NCBI GenBank assembly: GCA_029961685.1
Contig: JARWKL010000008.1
Location: 7,690,501-7,754,500 of the forward strand
Direction: 5' to 3'
Length of the DNA: 64,000 bases
Source of the DNA: Aristolochia californica
Taxonomy: Eukaryota; Streptophyta; Magnoliopsida; Piperales; Aristolochiaceae
Numbering within the stretch: the stretch's first letter is position 1; each line of letters opens with the position of its first letter. The notes under the pieces are model-generated. The model was not told the origin of the DNA and did not search any database. It saw only the letters and a program-made list of their open reading frames with translations. The position numbers were made by a program, and so were the translations under genes. Positions 11,590 through 24,919 of this stretch are shown piece after piece.

Positions 11590-12412
11590 CCTTTCCCTGA
11601 ACTCCATCTTATTCGAAACTGTATTTAGGTTTTCAAAAAATAACTCAAGCTTGTAAAAGTTCCAAAGTAGAAAATTGATTCTTACCCACATGTGTTTCTG
11701 TTTCCTTGACCTTGTTCTCAACCAAAATCTAACCCTCACTCCAAACATGACCTCTAAACCCCACCTTGTCCAATTCCAACCTTGCTCATTTCTTTTTCCC
11801 ACAACCTTGTTCCTTGACCAGTGTGTTCAAGGCCATGGTTTCAAAAACCCAATTCTGAGCCGCAACCCTAAACCCTAAACCTTAAATACAAATAATAAAT
11901 AAAATTAATGCTTAAATACAATTTGCATCAACTAATGCATCATACATATAAACAATACGTTCTTGATATGCCAATTTTTATCATAGATACAGAGAAATCC
12001 TCTCCTCCTTGCTCATCCATTCCATTCTGAATTAATTCTGCCGAAATTCAAAATCTTAATCCCAACATAATGGTAGGAACAAAAACAGTATTGGGCATTA
12101 AAAAAGCTCCCATTATGAATAAACAAAAACAATGTAAAATTTTTAATAAATAGTCAACATTAAGAAGGTGAAACAAAAAAAAAGGCCAGTATGATCCAAT
12201 GAAGGCACGCAGGCTTATCTTCTTCATTCGCAGATGAAAAACTGCCCTGAAGTGGAAAATACGGAAGAGAAGAGAAACACAGCTGAAACAGAAAAGAAAG
12301 AAGAAGAATAAGGGAAAAAAGATGAAACAGAAAATAAAATAGAAGAGACAAGAGCAAAGAGACTCACGTGTGGGAGTCAAAGTTGAGCGTGCAGAGACGA
12401 TGATTAGATGAG
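11590..12412 (+). promoter_or_regulatory. Leader/promoter-like region of unit 2
   Basis: Non-coding, AT-rich sequence upstream of the F-box/LRR relic. It has a telo-box (AACCCTAAACCCTAAACCTT, 11864-11883), a motif found in many plant promoters, and a G-box CACGTG (12365-12370) inside a small palindrome (GACTCACGTGTGGGAGTC). No transcription start can be fixed. The matching region before unit 3 (23985-24606) keeps the telo-box but has lost the G-box (AATGTG). Confidence 0.4.
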
Positions 12413-12724
12413 CAGTGACTTACAGCAACAGAAAGACGTTCTCTCGGTAGATTTTCCGCAAAGAGTCATAGTCAAGATCGAAACTAATTGAGTTTAACTG
12501 AAATCGGTTCCAACTCGTCAAACGAAAATCGCAATTGGGTTCTGCAATTTTGTCATTATCGCTTTCGTTTCTTTGAAGATCCAAAATCAATCTGACTTTC
12601 AGTTATCTCTTGGATTTTCACTCAACTCTCGTTTTGCTTAAGAGGTTGAGAAGGTGAGAGGAAGTCGAGAATCATCTCTTCAATGCAGCAAACAATCCTT
12701 TTGAGGGGACAAGTTATGGAATAA

Positions 12725-13255
12725 ATGTACAACCCTGAGAAGATTCAATACTATACATAGAAAACGTGTATTTACAATTTTATTGAGAATTTGGAGAGTT
12801 ACAGAATATTGATATCGTATCACAAACAATACCAACAGAATATTCATTTGTTTTTTGAACCCTGTGAGAGCTACTCATTTGATCTCATGAGGTGGATTGA
12901 TTTATCTGCTATAGGAGCTCAGTAGCTTGAACTTGATGATATTCGATGGATGAAGAAATTCAGAAAACCGGATTGTTTGTTCTCTTGTCCATCGATATAT
13001 TCACTCGACTTTACCTGATGCATAAAGGAGCCTCATTACATTTTCAATGGTCTCAAATCTCTAAAAAATGAAAGCAATGAAGATTGATAATCTTCGGCTG
13101 AAGAGATGGAGATAAGTAAGCCAAACCTGAAGAGTCTTAAGTACAATGGTCGAGTTTGGAACAAGCCCACTTTCAACAACACCCTCCCTGGATGAAGCTA
13201 CGGAGATTCTCACCCTTGACCTTGAATTCTAATTTGAACTATCCAGGGATATAGA
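12725..13255 (+). pseudogene. F-box/LRR fragment, LRR part only (unit 2, first)
   Basis: Same fragment as at 312 in unit 1 but more damaged: a stop soon after the start (TACATAG) and another before LELDDIRWMKKF (GCTCAGTAG). The CLFSCPSI motif is still readable. Confidence 0.6.
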
Positions 13256-13318
13256 TCAAATCAAGTTTTTGCCCAGAAAATAGATTGATTAACACAATAC
13301 TTTTTTTTGTTATTTCAG

Positions 13319-14480
13319 ATCACAAATAGCAGTGTGTAACAAACAAAAAGCCAGTCAATGGACTTTCTGCATAACAGAACCTTTACTCATAAGACTGACA
13401 ATATCAACAAGCTACTAGAAAATATTATTCACTACATACTCTCTTTTCTTCCATTGAAGTGTGCAATGATGACATCAATTCTGTTAGGCAATGGATAAAC
13501 ATGTGGAAATCCCTATGGATTTACAACACTATTATAGGCTTGACAAGGAGTTCACAACAAATTTAAAGAAGCTATTATAGGCTTGACAAGGAGTTCACAA
13601 CAAATTTAAAGGAGCTATTATAGGCTTGACACTATTATGGATGTACAAGCTATTTACCAACTTCTACAACTCCATACTCTGGACAAGATTAAGAAGTTTC
13701 TCCCGTTCTTTTGTCTCAGTGAAAAATACTCATTCGATCTCACAGAATGGATTAATATTGTCAAAGTTGAAAGATTTGGGGAGCTTGTGCTTGATTTGAG
13801 TGGAAGTGTAAGGCACTCAAACTCAACAGATGGTGATGATATCAGGTGGGGGTGAATAAATTCAGAATGTCAAACTCTTTGTTCTCTTTTCTATCAGTAT
13901 CATCTCTCAACTTAACTTGCTGGATACTGGAACATCCACAAGATGTCAAGGGTTTCAAAACCCTAAGAAGTGTTGCTCTCTATCGTGTGGTCATTACTGG
14001 TGATCAATTAGGTGAGATAATTAGTGGGTCCCCTCTTCTCGAGGACTTGACTTTGAGTTGCTACAACTCCCTGAAGTCAGTGAAGATTGATCATCTTCAA
14101 CTGAAAAGATTAAGAGTGGAGTTAAGTAGCTTGAACTTGATGATATTCGTTGGATGAAGAACTATATAAAAATGGACTATTTGTTCTCTTGTCCATCGAT
14201 ATCTTCACTCAACTTAACCTGATGAATACAATTTCAATGGCTTCAAATCTCTAAAAAATGAAAGTAATGAAGATTGATCAACATTGGCTAAAGAGATGGA
14301 GATAAGCAAGCCGAACCTGAAGAATCTCAAGGTCAAGGGTTGAGTTGTGACAAGCCCACTTTCAAAGACATCCCCTCCCTAAATGAAGCTTTCGAGATGC
14401 TCATCATTGACCTCGACTTCTACTTCGAACTATCCAGGGATGTAAACCACTTGTACTCGAGACTTTAAAATTGAATGCTC
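13319..14480 (+). pseudogene. F-box/LRR pseudogene (unit 2, second)
   Basis: Same acceptor (TTTTTTTTGTTATTTCAG, ending 13318). The F-box half ILSFLPLKCAMMTSIL is readable, then a one-base loss (CTGTTAGGCAATGG where unit 1 has TTGTCTAGGCAATGG) shifts the frame before the RQW motif. The LRR part is the best preserved of the three units. Two overlapping open stretches (13637-13855 and 13846-14157) include EWINIVKVERFGELVLDL, ITGDQLGEIISGSPLLEDLT and LSCYNSLKSVKIDHLQLKRL, which is the canonical 'SGCPLLEELTLSxC..LKSLKI' repeat. A 43-bp tandem repeat lies between F-box and LRR. Confidence 0.72.
13531..13625. repeat. 43-bp tandem repeat within the F-box/LRR relic
   Basis: Starts at 13531, 13574 and 13617 with ATTATAGGCTTGACAAGGAG. 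Copy number differs between units: one in unit 1, two in unit 3 (25684 and 25727), and two full plus one partial here. The period is not a multiple of three, so each copy changes the frame. Confidence 0.85.
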
Positions 14481-14516
14481 AACCCAGCCAGCTGCTACTT
14501 TGAACCATCAAGTTTG

Positions 14517-14582
14517 TCAAATTGAATGCTCAACCCAACCAGTTCAGCATCTAAACCGGTTGGGTTGAGCATTTCAATTTGA
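14517..14582. repeat. Near-perfect hairpin (unit 2)
   Basis: Same palindrome as 2033-2098, with arms intact and a one-base loop difference. Confidence 0.85.
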
Positions 14583-15649
14583 AAACTGGATTGTTCAACT
14601 TGTCAATATCTCTTGTACTGGCGGAGCTCCAGCAATGTTTACCTATAAGCAAGCAGGCGAACTTAAATGGAGTTGAGAATATTTAAGAAAGCACCATTAA
14701 AGAAAAAAAACAAAGAGGATTCAAATAGCAATGGAGACAGCACCAGAATTGCACATTTTAAACAGATGAATGAATGAGAAAAGGCTTACAAATGGATCGA
14801 TTGCAGTATAGGAATCCAGTCTCCTAGAAGAAAGAGGATCACAAGTTTGAACAGCTATGTAGTTCCTCTTCTTTTCTACAATTTCTTTATAGAATGCAAA
14901 AGAAGAAGAAGATTAAAGGAAAGACAAAACACTCTTTATTCTCTTTCCCTTACTCTCATTGCTCTAACTCTCTCCTGCTTTATATAACTCTTGTTTATGT
15001 ATTTCTGACTGTAACAAACAATTCAGACATTCAATGCACTCATAAAATTGGTTGTAACAAACCTAAAAGTTTGCTGTAACATGTAGGACACCAGCAAATC
15101 GGTGGCCTCCCCTACTCTTTCCTGCTTTATATAACTCTTGTAAATGCATTTTTGGCTCTAACAAACAATGCAGTCATTGATTGCACTCATAAAATTGGTT
15201 GTTACAAACCTGAAAATTAATTCTAACTTGTAAGACACTAGGAAATAGGTTGTTACAAACCTGATGATGGGGCGTGACAGATGTTGCTGTGTTAGCAACC
15301 ATTTTAGGATGGAAGCAGAAAGTGCCAACAGCCACATGGATGAGTGGTGTCAGAACCAAAACTGACCCATCGGTTTAATGATTTTTTGTTTCTTATATAG
15401 GGAAAATAGATTTAGCTTAAAACCGGAAGATCTGGCCCGTTAGTCTAGTCCTATCGTAATTGGACCGAGTAAGATTACGCCTGGTTCAATGCTTACAAAG
15501 TAATGTGAAAAAAATCAGTTATACCTTAATGGGGTTTCGTTGAGTTATGAAGTTTCTTTCCACATGATTTTCGAGATTTCTTTCAAATAATTTTCTGAGT
15601 TCAATAAACTAAATGAGTTCCTAGACTATAGAAATAAGAAATAGAATGT

Positions 15650-16250
15650 GGTTACCTAATCAAGTGCAATGACACATATATTGAGTGAAATATTATGGGT
15701 AAACTCACTTCTCTTTGAAGATACCTTGATGAAACTTCATTGTGACAATCAAACAATTATCTACAATTCAGTCTTTTCTAAAGGAACAAAACATTTTGAG
15801 ATTGATTATCATTTTTTTTTGAGAAAAATAAATCAGGTGGGATTATATCCCTTGAATATGTCTCTTCCCAAAGCCAGGTGACCGATATCTTCACTAAAGA
15901 GATTCCAATGAGACCACTTTTGTATACTTGTTCCAAGTTGGGTGTGTATGATGTGTATGCACCAACTTGAGGGGGAGTAGTGCAGAAGTGAAAAGACTAA
16001 ATCGTAATTTTTTTTCTTGATTTTTTTGTTATATGTCTATCCATCTATTTCACTTATATAAAAGGGCAACTTTGTCTAAATTTAGTCTTTCCAGGGGAGA
16101 AGAAAGGAACATGCTCTAAGATTCTCTTTCTTTTCCTCTTAATTCTCTCTCCCTTGTGTAGCTTTCTCCTTCCTCTTCTTCTTCCTCTTCTTTCTCCTCT
16201 CTTCTTCAATTTCCTTCCTTCTTCTTCTTCTACACTCAACCTTAAGAGAA
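15650..16250 (+). mobile_element. Copia RNase H tail, polypurine tract and LTR remnant (unit 2)
   Basis: The longest readable RNase H piece of the three units (15669-15881): ILWVNSLLFEDTLMKLHCDN then FSKGTKHFEIDYHF, matching copia RNase H '[28 protein letters not shown]'. A frame change follows, then IFTKEIPMRPLLYTCSKLG and the GAGGGGGAG tract at about 15969, then the CT-rich LTR-like stretch. Confidence 0.75.
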
Positions 16251-16332
16251 AACTTAATATAAATTAATGGAATCCTAGAATATAATATTTCTAATTTTAT
16301 ATGAATAGTTAAAGTGGACCATAGCCAATCAA

Positions 16333-16704
16333 ATGGATATACTACTAGAAATTTCCTTTGAAGGATTTTTAAACTACACAACATACTTAAAGCATATAAT
16401 TGGTAACTTGAGTGTTTGTTATCATCAAAATTATCTCAATGGAGCTCTTAAGATCAACATTCCCTCCATTTTTATGATGACAAACACTCACAAGTTTATA
16501 GTGATACATATGTTACGAGTGCATAAAATGAATACAAAAATTTTCTTTGAGGAATTTCTAAACTACATAACAAACTTAAGCCATATAATTGGTAACTTCA
16601 GTGTTTGTTATTATAAAAATTATCTCAATGGGGTTCTTAAAACCAACATTCCCTCCATTTTTATAGCAGACACTCATAAGTTTTTAGTGATACAAATGTT
16701 ATGA
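16333..16704. repeat. Tandem 185-bp repeat (unit 2)
   Basis: Counterpart of 3851-4222, with the same two-copy structure and few substitutions. Confidence 0.7.
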
Positions 16705-16771
16705 ATGCATAAAAGGAATACCAAATACAAAAATCAAACTCTTTCATCGTGACTCCTCGAAGTTCAATGCT

Positions 16772-17790
16772 ATGTTGACTTTGTGTGGATTTTTTTACGT
16801 TCACTCCAAATTTTCTCCCCCTTTTGATATCATCAAAATTTATAATGGGGACTATAGGTATGCTCCCCTTATAGTGATGCTCCCCCGACGTCATGCGATG
16901 CTCTCTCTTTTGCTATTGCATTCTACTACCCCTAAGATATGTACATTAGCTTGTAATTGTACTCCCCCTTAAATTTTACACTCCCTTTATTTTCATGCAT
17001 TCAAGCATCCTTAAGTAGTCTCAAGTAATATCAAAATAAAAACACAACTCTTTTTATAGGGATCTTGGGACTACATGTCTCATTTCATACTCACAAAACC
17101 ATTTACAATGACTAAAACACTGGTCAAAATTGTTAGTCAATTTTCACTTCTAAAGTTGAGCTAGCTTGGCTCTACTTTCACCTATATTTACTAAGTGGTT
17201 CCCTAGAAGCTAATTTTCAAGACCCTTGTCTAGAGTATATAACCTCCTTTTGGGCTACATTTTCTCGTTCTTTCCCCTACTGCTTCTTTCTCCTTTTCAA
17301 TTTTATTACCAACTATGCTCAATGGACACTCTTGGTCTCATGACCAACTTTCTCAACTTCAGGTGACTTCATCATCTCTTTTATTCACCACCCTTCATTT
17401 GGTTTCATGCACATTTCTCCCTAATTCTTCTATAAACTAGCCCAATGCTCCATTTCTTTCACCATACTCTATAGTTCCTTTTGAGCCTTCAGTTTTTCAT
17501 TTGCAGACATCGAATGAGATTTTGGGATTTTGGTTTTCAACTTATCTCATTTTTTTGGCTTCTTTATTTGCTAGCCTCTATCTCAAACTCCTTATGAGGT
17601 TGCTTTCTTCTTCTTTTACTACTTCAAAAAAGATATGCTGATTTTAGAATATGCGTTCTATCTCATTTCTACGTTCATGCTTCTTGCACACTATTCATTG
17701 ACTGAATTTACCCTATAGACTCAAAACAACATAGCAAACAAAACACAAAATCACACAAATATAATAATGGATTTTAAAATAAATACAGCC
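16772..17790 (-). mobile_element. Minus-strand copia debris (unit 2)
   Basis: Counterpart of 4290-5300. The minus-strand polypurine-like word (ATCAAAAGGGGGAGAAAA) is kept at about 16831-16815. No intact reading frame. Confidence 0.35.
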
Positions 17791-18031
17791 AAAACATTTA
17801 TTATATCCAAGATGAATCTCATCATCAATGATTTTAAAATTTATGATATTCAAGATGAGAACATCTCTATTTGACGTTCTTACTCTCACAAACATACTCC
17901 TAGTTTATAATCAAAAGAAATGTAAAAGAAGATATTGAATTGCTACATCGTGAACTCTAATGATTTATAATATCCAAAAATATTCAAGAAATAAAACAGC
18001 TTTATGAATAATTTTAACTTCTATTACCTTT

Positions 18032-18186
18032 AGACTGAAAAATCTTAGCTAAGGTGTAGTTTTGGGAAATGTGGTATCCCATAAAAATGATATCCTTTCA
18101 CATTAATTAGAAATGACAATTATTATTTTGTAGGTGACTTTTCAATTTTATCCAAAACTACACCTTAGTTAAGATTTTTTTAGTCT
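18032..18186. mobile_element. Foldback MITE, deletion derivative (unit 2)
   Basis: 155 bp, the same internal deletion as unit 1, so the deletion is shared by units 1 and 2 and absent in unit 3. Confidence 0.75.
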
Positions 18187-18571
18187 TTGTAGTTTAACTT
18201 GCTATAATTAGCAACACTAAAAAGTAGACAAGGTGGGTAATGTGTTAAGTATCAACCTCAAGAATTGACGTAACTGATAATATCTGTATCATTACATCTA
18301 ATATGCATCATTTTTTGGATTGTATTAGTTATGTATCATCTTTCAAAGCTAATCAACACACCCAAAGTCCAACACATATTACTCGATACATTATATAAGT
18401 GACAAACGCATCCCTTGGTAAGAGGACTAAAAGCTCCAGATCCACAATGATGTTTTTTAAGTGTTTCAGAAGAGAAAATCACGAAAGGCATCCCATTAAA
18501 TTTCATGTATGGTCTTTCTCAACCTTGTCTAGGATAGATAAAGGAGGTGATTGTGAAGTAGCCAAATGATG

Positions 18572-18993
18572 TGTTGGAAGATGGGCTCCAGCCCACACGA
18601 CCAAGGAAGGCCCACATATCTAAGAGTATTATAACATAGGCCACCTGACCAAGAAAGGCCCACAAGATGGGCCCAAGGACCACCAACCATGATTACCACA
18701 AGCTGACATCCTTATCACATTAGTTGGAAGATCAATAAGGACTCACAAAGGCATCTTTATCTTATGGTCACGTCCTAGAAGAGTTCTAGTTTGAGTAATG
18801 TTTGTCTTTTACCTATATTGAGTTATTTAATTATACTAGGACTTATCTTTAAGAGTTAGAGTTTGGGTGTAATTAGGACAAAGGTAATTTTATTGTAATT
18901 GGACTCTGCTACCTTCCTCTATTATAAATAGAGGTTAATGTACTCTGGTTACAATAATTCAATGAAGTATTTCTCTTTTTCATAAATTCATCA
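18572..18993 (+). mobile_element. Solo LTR with TGATG target duplication (unit 2)
   Basis: Counterpart of 6086-6507, flanked by TGATG at 18567-18571 and 18994-18998. The TATA box is at 18923-18930. The end is ATTCATCA instead of ATTCAACA, a change shared with unit 3. Confidence 0.88.
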
Positions 18994-18998
18994 TGATG

Positions 18999-20754
18999 AA
19001 GGTGAGAAAATTCAAGCAATCATGGAAGATTTGAGAAGGCGCTTCAATGCACAAGAACAAGTCTTTGAACCACCAACAGAGGAACAAAAAGAATTGCTTG
19101 AATTGAATCAGTGTGAAGACATAAGTATACATGGGTTTACATAGTTTACCAAAACCCCAAAAAATGGGAATGCAAAGGTCTGAATTCCTCACATTGAAGT
19201 GTCTTAGTGTCATCTAGGCGTCTTTACAAATTTGGACAAATCAATGGGTTGTTCCTTTCATTCTTCTTCTGCGATTATTGGATCTTGATCCTCTTCACTT
19301 CAGTGATTCATTTGTCCTTGATTCTTCCTTTTATTGACTGATTTGTCAGGATAATTATCCTTGATTGATTTTGATTAATTGAGTATGATTTGTAGGAGAA
19401 TCTTGAATAGCTAATTTTGCTTGTGGTAGGACCCTCATTTGGGTGATTGTAGGATAACTAATTATAGAAGATCCTTGAGGTGGCTGAGATTCATCCATGC
19501 TTGAAGACGTCCCCCTTTGCATGGCTTGCTAACTGAGAATAATGTCTCCTTTGCATGGGTGTGAACCTATCTTCTTGTAGGTTTTCCATGGGCATGATTT
19601 CTATGTTAATGATTCATTCCTTGGGCATGTCTTCTATATTCATGTTTCTTTGTGTAGCTTTAGGTTGTGCAGCAGAGGGGAAGAGTAAGACTCAGGAGTA
19701 AAGATCCCCTTCCCATCCATGTGTGTGCCACTCTCACAAGAAAAAAAAAACACAACTAAGAGCTAGTTCCTATGGATTTTGCATCACAATGCTATCAACA
19801 CTTGGCATGAGACTTAAGACAGAGTTTGAAAAGGATTCGTTCAAAGTAAACTTATAGGGAGTGAATAGGTTTACTAAAAAATTATGAACTTTAAATCAAT
19901 CTAGCATAATCACATCCACAACACCAATATTTAAAGTGGTTCACAATCACTATCTTAGATTGTGGCTCTACTCCCAGGGATCTCTTACCTTGGAGTTAAA
20001 GGATCCACTATGTAAAGCCAAACGACATCTACAAATTAGAACCACACAGGTTCAATTACAACACCTTCCCCTAACAGTTAGGGGCTTATAGTTAACAAAC
20101 TCTAAATAAAAAACCTATAACAACACTTTTTTCACACAAGGACTTACTAAAACAACAATAACAATAACAACAATAACAACAACAACAACAATAGCAACAT
20201 CAACAGCTATACTTGCCCACATATGGGCTTATGGAAACAACAACTCCTGCCCGGACATGGTCTTATGGCAATAGAAAATACTAACCCACATAGATCTTAT
20301 GGCAAGAACAACACTTGTCCACATAGGGACTTACGACAACACTAAGTATAGATGCTTAGCAAGTTAACAAATTGACTACATAACAAAGGTCTCTTGCTTT
20401 TCAATCAAGCACAATATGCCTCTTGATAGACAGATAGATTAATGGAACAACATAATATAATATAAAAAATACTTAAGTGGTTCTACAAATATGATTGGCC
20501 CCACTATGTATAAAAATTAAAAGTATACAATAATCTCTTCAAAGAGTTTTGATATCAAAATTCAAAACTCAGATAAAATAATTTATCAAAACTCAAATCA
20601 ACCAAACAAAGTACTAAAATAACTATGAATGTAAAAGCAAATACTTAGCTTGCTTGAAAAGCTCAATTTGAAGACCTCCATTCTTCTAATTTTAGAGTAT
20701 GGGACAAGTGGATCACAGAGTATGAATGTGAGGCACTTCAAATTCATGGCTAAG
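18999..20754 (-). mobile_element. Minus-strand LTR-like remnant (unit 2)
   Basis: Counterpart of 6513-8341. Contains a short AAC/AAT microsatellite at about 20150-20200. Nearly identical to unit 3 and less so to unit 1. Confidence 0.4.
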
Positions 20755-22389
20755 TGTTGAGCATAGGTTGACTCCTATGTTATTTTTTATGATAACATAA
20801 CTAAATTTATCTAACAATTTGAAAAACTAAGTATTCAGATATTTCACCTTCAAGAGTCAATGCATCTCAAGGTTTAAAACTTCAAAACGATCAAGCCTAC
20901 ACAATATCTCGAGCATCAATGAAGGACAACACAAGAAGAAGCACCCACGAGGAAGAAGACAACGAGAAGACTAGAGTTCAAATGTAAAAATTAAATGTCC
21001 ATACTAAGTCACAATGTAAGAGAGTATTCCTAAACTCCCTTCGTTAAGTACAATAGTGAAATTGGAGCTTTAAGTCACAAAATGCATATAGATATGTTTA
21101 AGAACATGACTTCGAACTTGTTAGAGAACTTAGAGAAAAAAACATTCTCATATTTTAAATGTCAACATAGTTGAACTGACACTGGAGTGATCGATCATCT
21201 AGAAGTGCAGGGGCCAGAAATATAAAGCATGATTAAGAAACACTAGTCGACAGATCCATCATCTAGAACATGACTATTTCATGCTATGGAGCCTGATCAA
21301 TCATCCCATTTGGATTGATTGATCAATTCTACCCAGGCAAACAAATTTTACATGGAATGATTGATCACCCCACCTGATTGATTTATCAGACATAATCTTG
21401 GAAATCAAACATAATCTTGCAAGTCTGAGGCATAAAATATGATTGATCATAGGAAATGCACTAATCGATCATATTTGTATTGCATAGTCAAAGGGAATTC
21501 TGATTGATCAATCATCCCGTAGTCAATGAATGAGTAACTTAACTTTTCTAGACCAACTGTAATATATTGATCAATCAGTCCATCAATCAATATGTCACTG
21601 TCTAATAGAAAAGTAGTTGTTATGATCAATTGATAGATTAGTCACATAACAATGATCAATCAATAAAAGTACTGATTTTTGCTAACGGGAAAAAAATGAC
21701 TAGTTCGAGTTGGTAAAGTTTTTAATACCCCACTAAACATTGTATTGAAAATTTTAATGAGCATTTATTTGCAAATATCCTAAGCATTTACTCTCAATCT
21801 TGCAAAATCTCTGAAAAATGCTTTAGAGTGGAGGAGTGAGTCATTTTCTTTGAAATTTCAAGTCTCTTTCCATCCCATCCATGCTTTAATTTAGTCAAGC
21901 TCCTTCAATCACTTCACATTGTGTTGCCAAGGAAGAGGAAGCTTGGATCTCTCAAGGAGAATGATCTCTCCAAGTAAGGGTGTACATTTTTCCTATATAT
22001 TTACTTAAATTTATGAAAGGTACATCTAGAACCTATAGAATCTAGATACAAAGGGCCAGCTAGAGCTAGAATCTATTAGCAATCTCTTGGGAAGATTGGT
22101 GTTGTAAAATACATATATTGAGCTACACGTGGTTTAAAGAAAACTGAAATCTCTTTATGTAATTTCGGCTATTAGAGCTTTTGAATAGTGGAATTTCCCA
22201 AGCAATGGTTCTCTCGCAGTGAATACCAATAGGAGAACATCAATAACAAAATTTTTTTGTCTCCTATGGTGTGTGCATGTTTTGTTTTACATCGAATTAC
22301 TTTTATGCATGATTTTTATTACACGTGCAACTTAATGTTAATTCAATATTCTCAATTCATCCTCCCCTTGAGAAGCCATTGGGCCAACA
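20755..22389 (+). mobile_element. Copia 5' LTR, 1635 bp (unit 2)
   Basis: Counterpart of 8342-9977. Followed by a well-preserved primer site TGGTATCAGAGTGGG (22392-22406), complementary to initiator Met-tRNA as in most plant copia elements. Confidence 0.9.
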
Positions 22390-22456
22390 ATTGGTATCAG
22401 AGTGGGCCAAACACTTAATTGAAATCAAAATCCTCATGATTTTGAAAAAATAATAA

Positions 22457-23984
22457 ATGGCATCTCGAGAAAAATTGCTCTTCCCCGAAGAACAATATGC
22501 CAACTATCCACCTTTGTTCAATGGAAAAAAATATGGATATTTGAAGGTAAGAATGGAATTCTTCCTTCAATCTATGAATTTGGACATATAGCATGTAACA
22601 GAGAATGGTCCTTTTGAGCCACAAAAACTTGAATATGGCCTTCCGATTGAAAATGAATTCAATAAGCTAACTAGGAAAGAGAAAGAGCAGCTCAAGACAA
22701 TCTCTAAGGCCTTCCCCCTAGAAGCAAATGAGTTCAATAGGGTTCCCACATGTAAAATTGTCAAGGAAATTTGGAAAAAACTAAAGGTCACACATGAAGG
22801 AATCACTAGTGTAAAAGACTCTAGAATTAGTTTATTGCTAGCCCCAGAAGATGAATTCAAAAAGAAACTAGGTGAATCAATAGCTGAGATGAACTCTAGG
22901 TTCACTCATATAATTAATGAGTTGAGCATTCTAGGAGAAGAAATTTCCTTGTATAGACAAAATGACAAGCTACTGAAGGCACTTCCAAAGTTATGAGAGG
23001 CAAGGAAGATAACCGTGCATGAGAATGATAACTTTAGAACTATAAGCTCAGAATAGCTACTATGAATCCTTCTCACTTATGAGATGGAACCTCAAGGTGT
23101 TGAGGAAGAGCAAGCTAAAAAAACATCTCTTAAGCCCAAGACGAGAGTTGAAAGTAACTCTAGTGAAGAAAGCTCTGATGACGTAAGTTTCATCACTAGA
23201 CTTCTTCAAAGAATCTATAGGGAAAAGAAGAATTTCATAAAAGGCCATTATACAACTCAAAATGACAAATTCTATAAGGAAACTGATGTTTGTTTTGAGT
23301 GTGGGAAACTAGGACATAGAAGGAACAAATATCCAAAGCTTGAAAAAAGAACCCCATCTACAAGCAAAGATCCCAAGAACAAAAAGAAGAAAGTCTTGAT
23401 CTCAGTTTGGGGTACAATTGAAGAAAAGAGTCTATTCATCGTCTAAACAAATATAAGGAAAAATACAATGCTCAATTACATAAGAATGCAAGGCTCAAGG
23501 AAGAGCTTGTTGGAGGCTAATGAAAGATATATAGCAAATGCCTCAAGACAAAATGAATTGATAGACAAGCTATCATGTGATTGGCTTGCATTTTAAAAGA
23601 AGAGTTTAGACTTAGAACATCAAGTCAAAAATCCATCTCTCAAATCCACATCTAAGAAGAAAGTTGGAAAGAAGAGTACAAAGCAAAATAAGAAAATTTC
23701 TCCCATTCCTCACATTAGATGCCACTATTGCAATGAGATGAGTCACTATGCCCACATTTATGAAATTAAGAATGAAAAAGGCATCAAACAAACATGGGAT
23801 ACCCAAATCAACCAGAAAGGTTGTAGTAACCCAAAAGAAGTTGGAATAACAAGCTTGGAAACCCAAATGTTATCCCAAAAGGACCCAACCTAAAATAGAT
23901 CTCTAAGGGTTAGACTTTTCGTGATGTAGGTATGTCTCCAAGCCAAGGCTCAAAAAAAATTTGGATTTTAGATAGAGGTTGCTC
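22457..23984 (+). pseudogene. Copia gag pseudogene (unit 2)
   Basis: Starts at an ATG reading MASREKLLFPEEQYANYPPL. It carries the shared stop after MNLDI, a stop after KALPKL (shared with unit 1), and a knuckle CFECGKLGHRRNKYP lacking only the last cysteine. A second CH-rich motif (IRCHYCNEMSHYAH) near 23720 resembles the spacer zinc motif of SIRE-type copia gag. Breaks at the duplication joint. Confidence 0.85.
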
Positions 23985-24606
23985 CCTTTCCCTCGACTCC
24001 TTCTTATTCGAAACTGTATTTAGGTTTTCAAAAAACAACTCAAGCATGTAAAAGTTCCAAAATTAGAAAATCGATTCTTACCCACATGTGTTTTTGTTTC
24101 CTTGACCTTGTTATCAACCAAAATCTAACCCTCACTCCAAACATGACCTCTAAACGCCACCTTGGCCAATTCCAACCCTACTCATTTCTTTTTCCCGCAA
24201 CCTTGTTTCTTGACATGTGTGTTCAAGGCCATGTTTTCAAAAACCCAATTCTGAACCGCAACCCTAAACCCTAAACCTTAAATACAAATAATAAATAAAA
24301 TTAATGTTTAAATACCATATGCATCAACTAATGCATCATACATATAAACAATACGTTCTTCATATGCCAATATTTATCATAGATACAGAGAAATCCTCTC
24401 CTCCTTGCTTATCTTCCTTGTTCGCAGATGAAAAACTGCCCTGAAGTGGAAAATACGGAAGAGAAGAGACACACAACTAAAACAGAAAAGATTGAAGAAG
24501 AATAGGGACAAAAAGCTGAAAAGGAAAATAAAATAGAAGAGAGAAGAGCAAAGAGACTAATGTGTGGGAGTCAGAGCTGAGCGTGCAGAGATGATGATTA
24601 GATGAG
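23985..24606 (+). promoter_or_regulatory. Leader/promoter-like region of unit 3
   Basis: Same as 11590-12412 except for a deletion of about 200 bp near 24405. The telo-box is kept (24260-24279). Confidence 0.4.
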
Positions 24607-24919
24607 CAGCGAGTTGCAGCAGCAGAAAGACATTCGCTCGGTAGATTTTCGGCAAAAAGTCATAGTCAAAATCGAAACTAATTGAGTTTAATTGAAATCG
24701 GTTCCAACTCGTCAAACAGAGATCGCAATTGGGTTTTGCGATTTTGTCATTATCGCTTTCGTTTCTTTGAAGATCCAAAATCAATCTGATTTTCTGTTAT
24801 CTCTCGGATTTTCACTCAACTCTCGTTTTGCTTAAGAGGTTGAGGGGGGTGAGAGGAAGTAGCGAATCATCTCTTCAATGCAGCAAACAATCCTATTGAG
24901 GGAACAAGTTAAGGAATAA

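Larger units (their letters stand above)
11590..23984 (+). repeat. Tandem segmental unit 2
   Basis: Second copy, with both joints visible. It starts with the leader (11590-12412) and ends at the same GGTTGCTC joint (23984). Compared with unit 1 it has a short AAC array; compared with unit 3 it has a half-deleted foldback MITE. It alone has an extra copy of a 43-bp repeat at 13531-13625. Confidence 0.95.

Noticed and set aside
11221..11802. 193-codon minus-strand open frame
   Set aside because: It overlaps the copia gag, crosses the duplication joint and is not kept in the other units.
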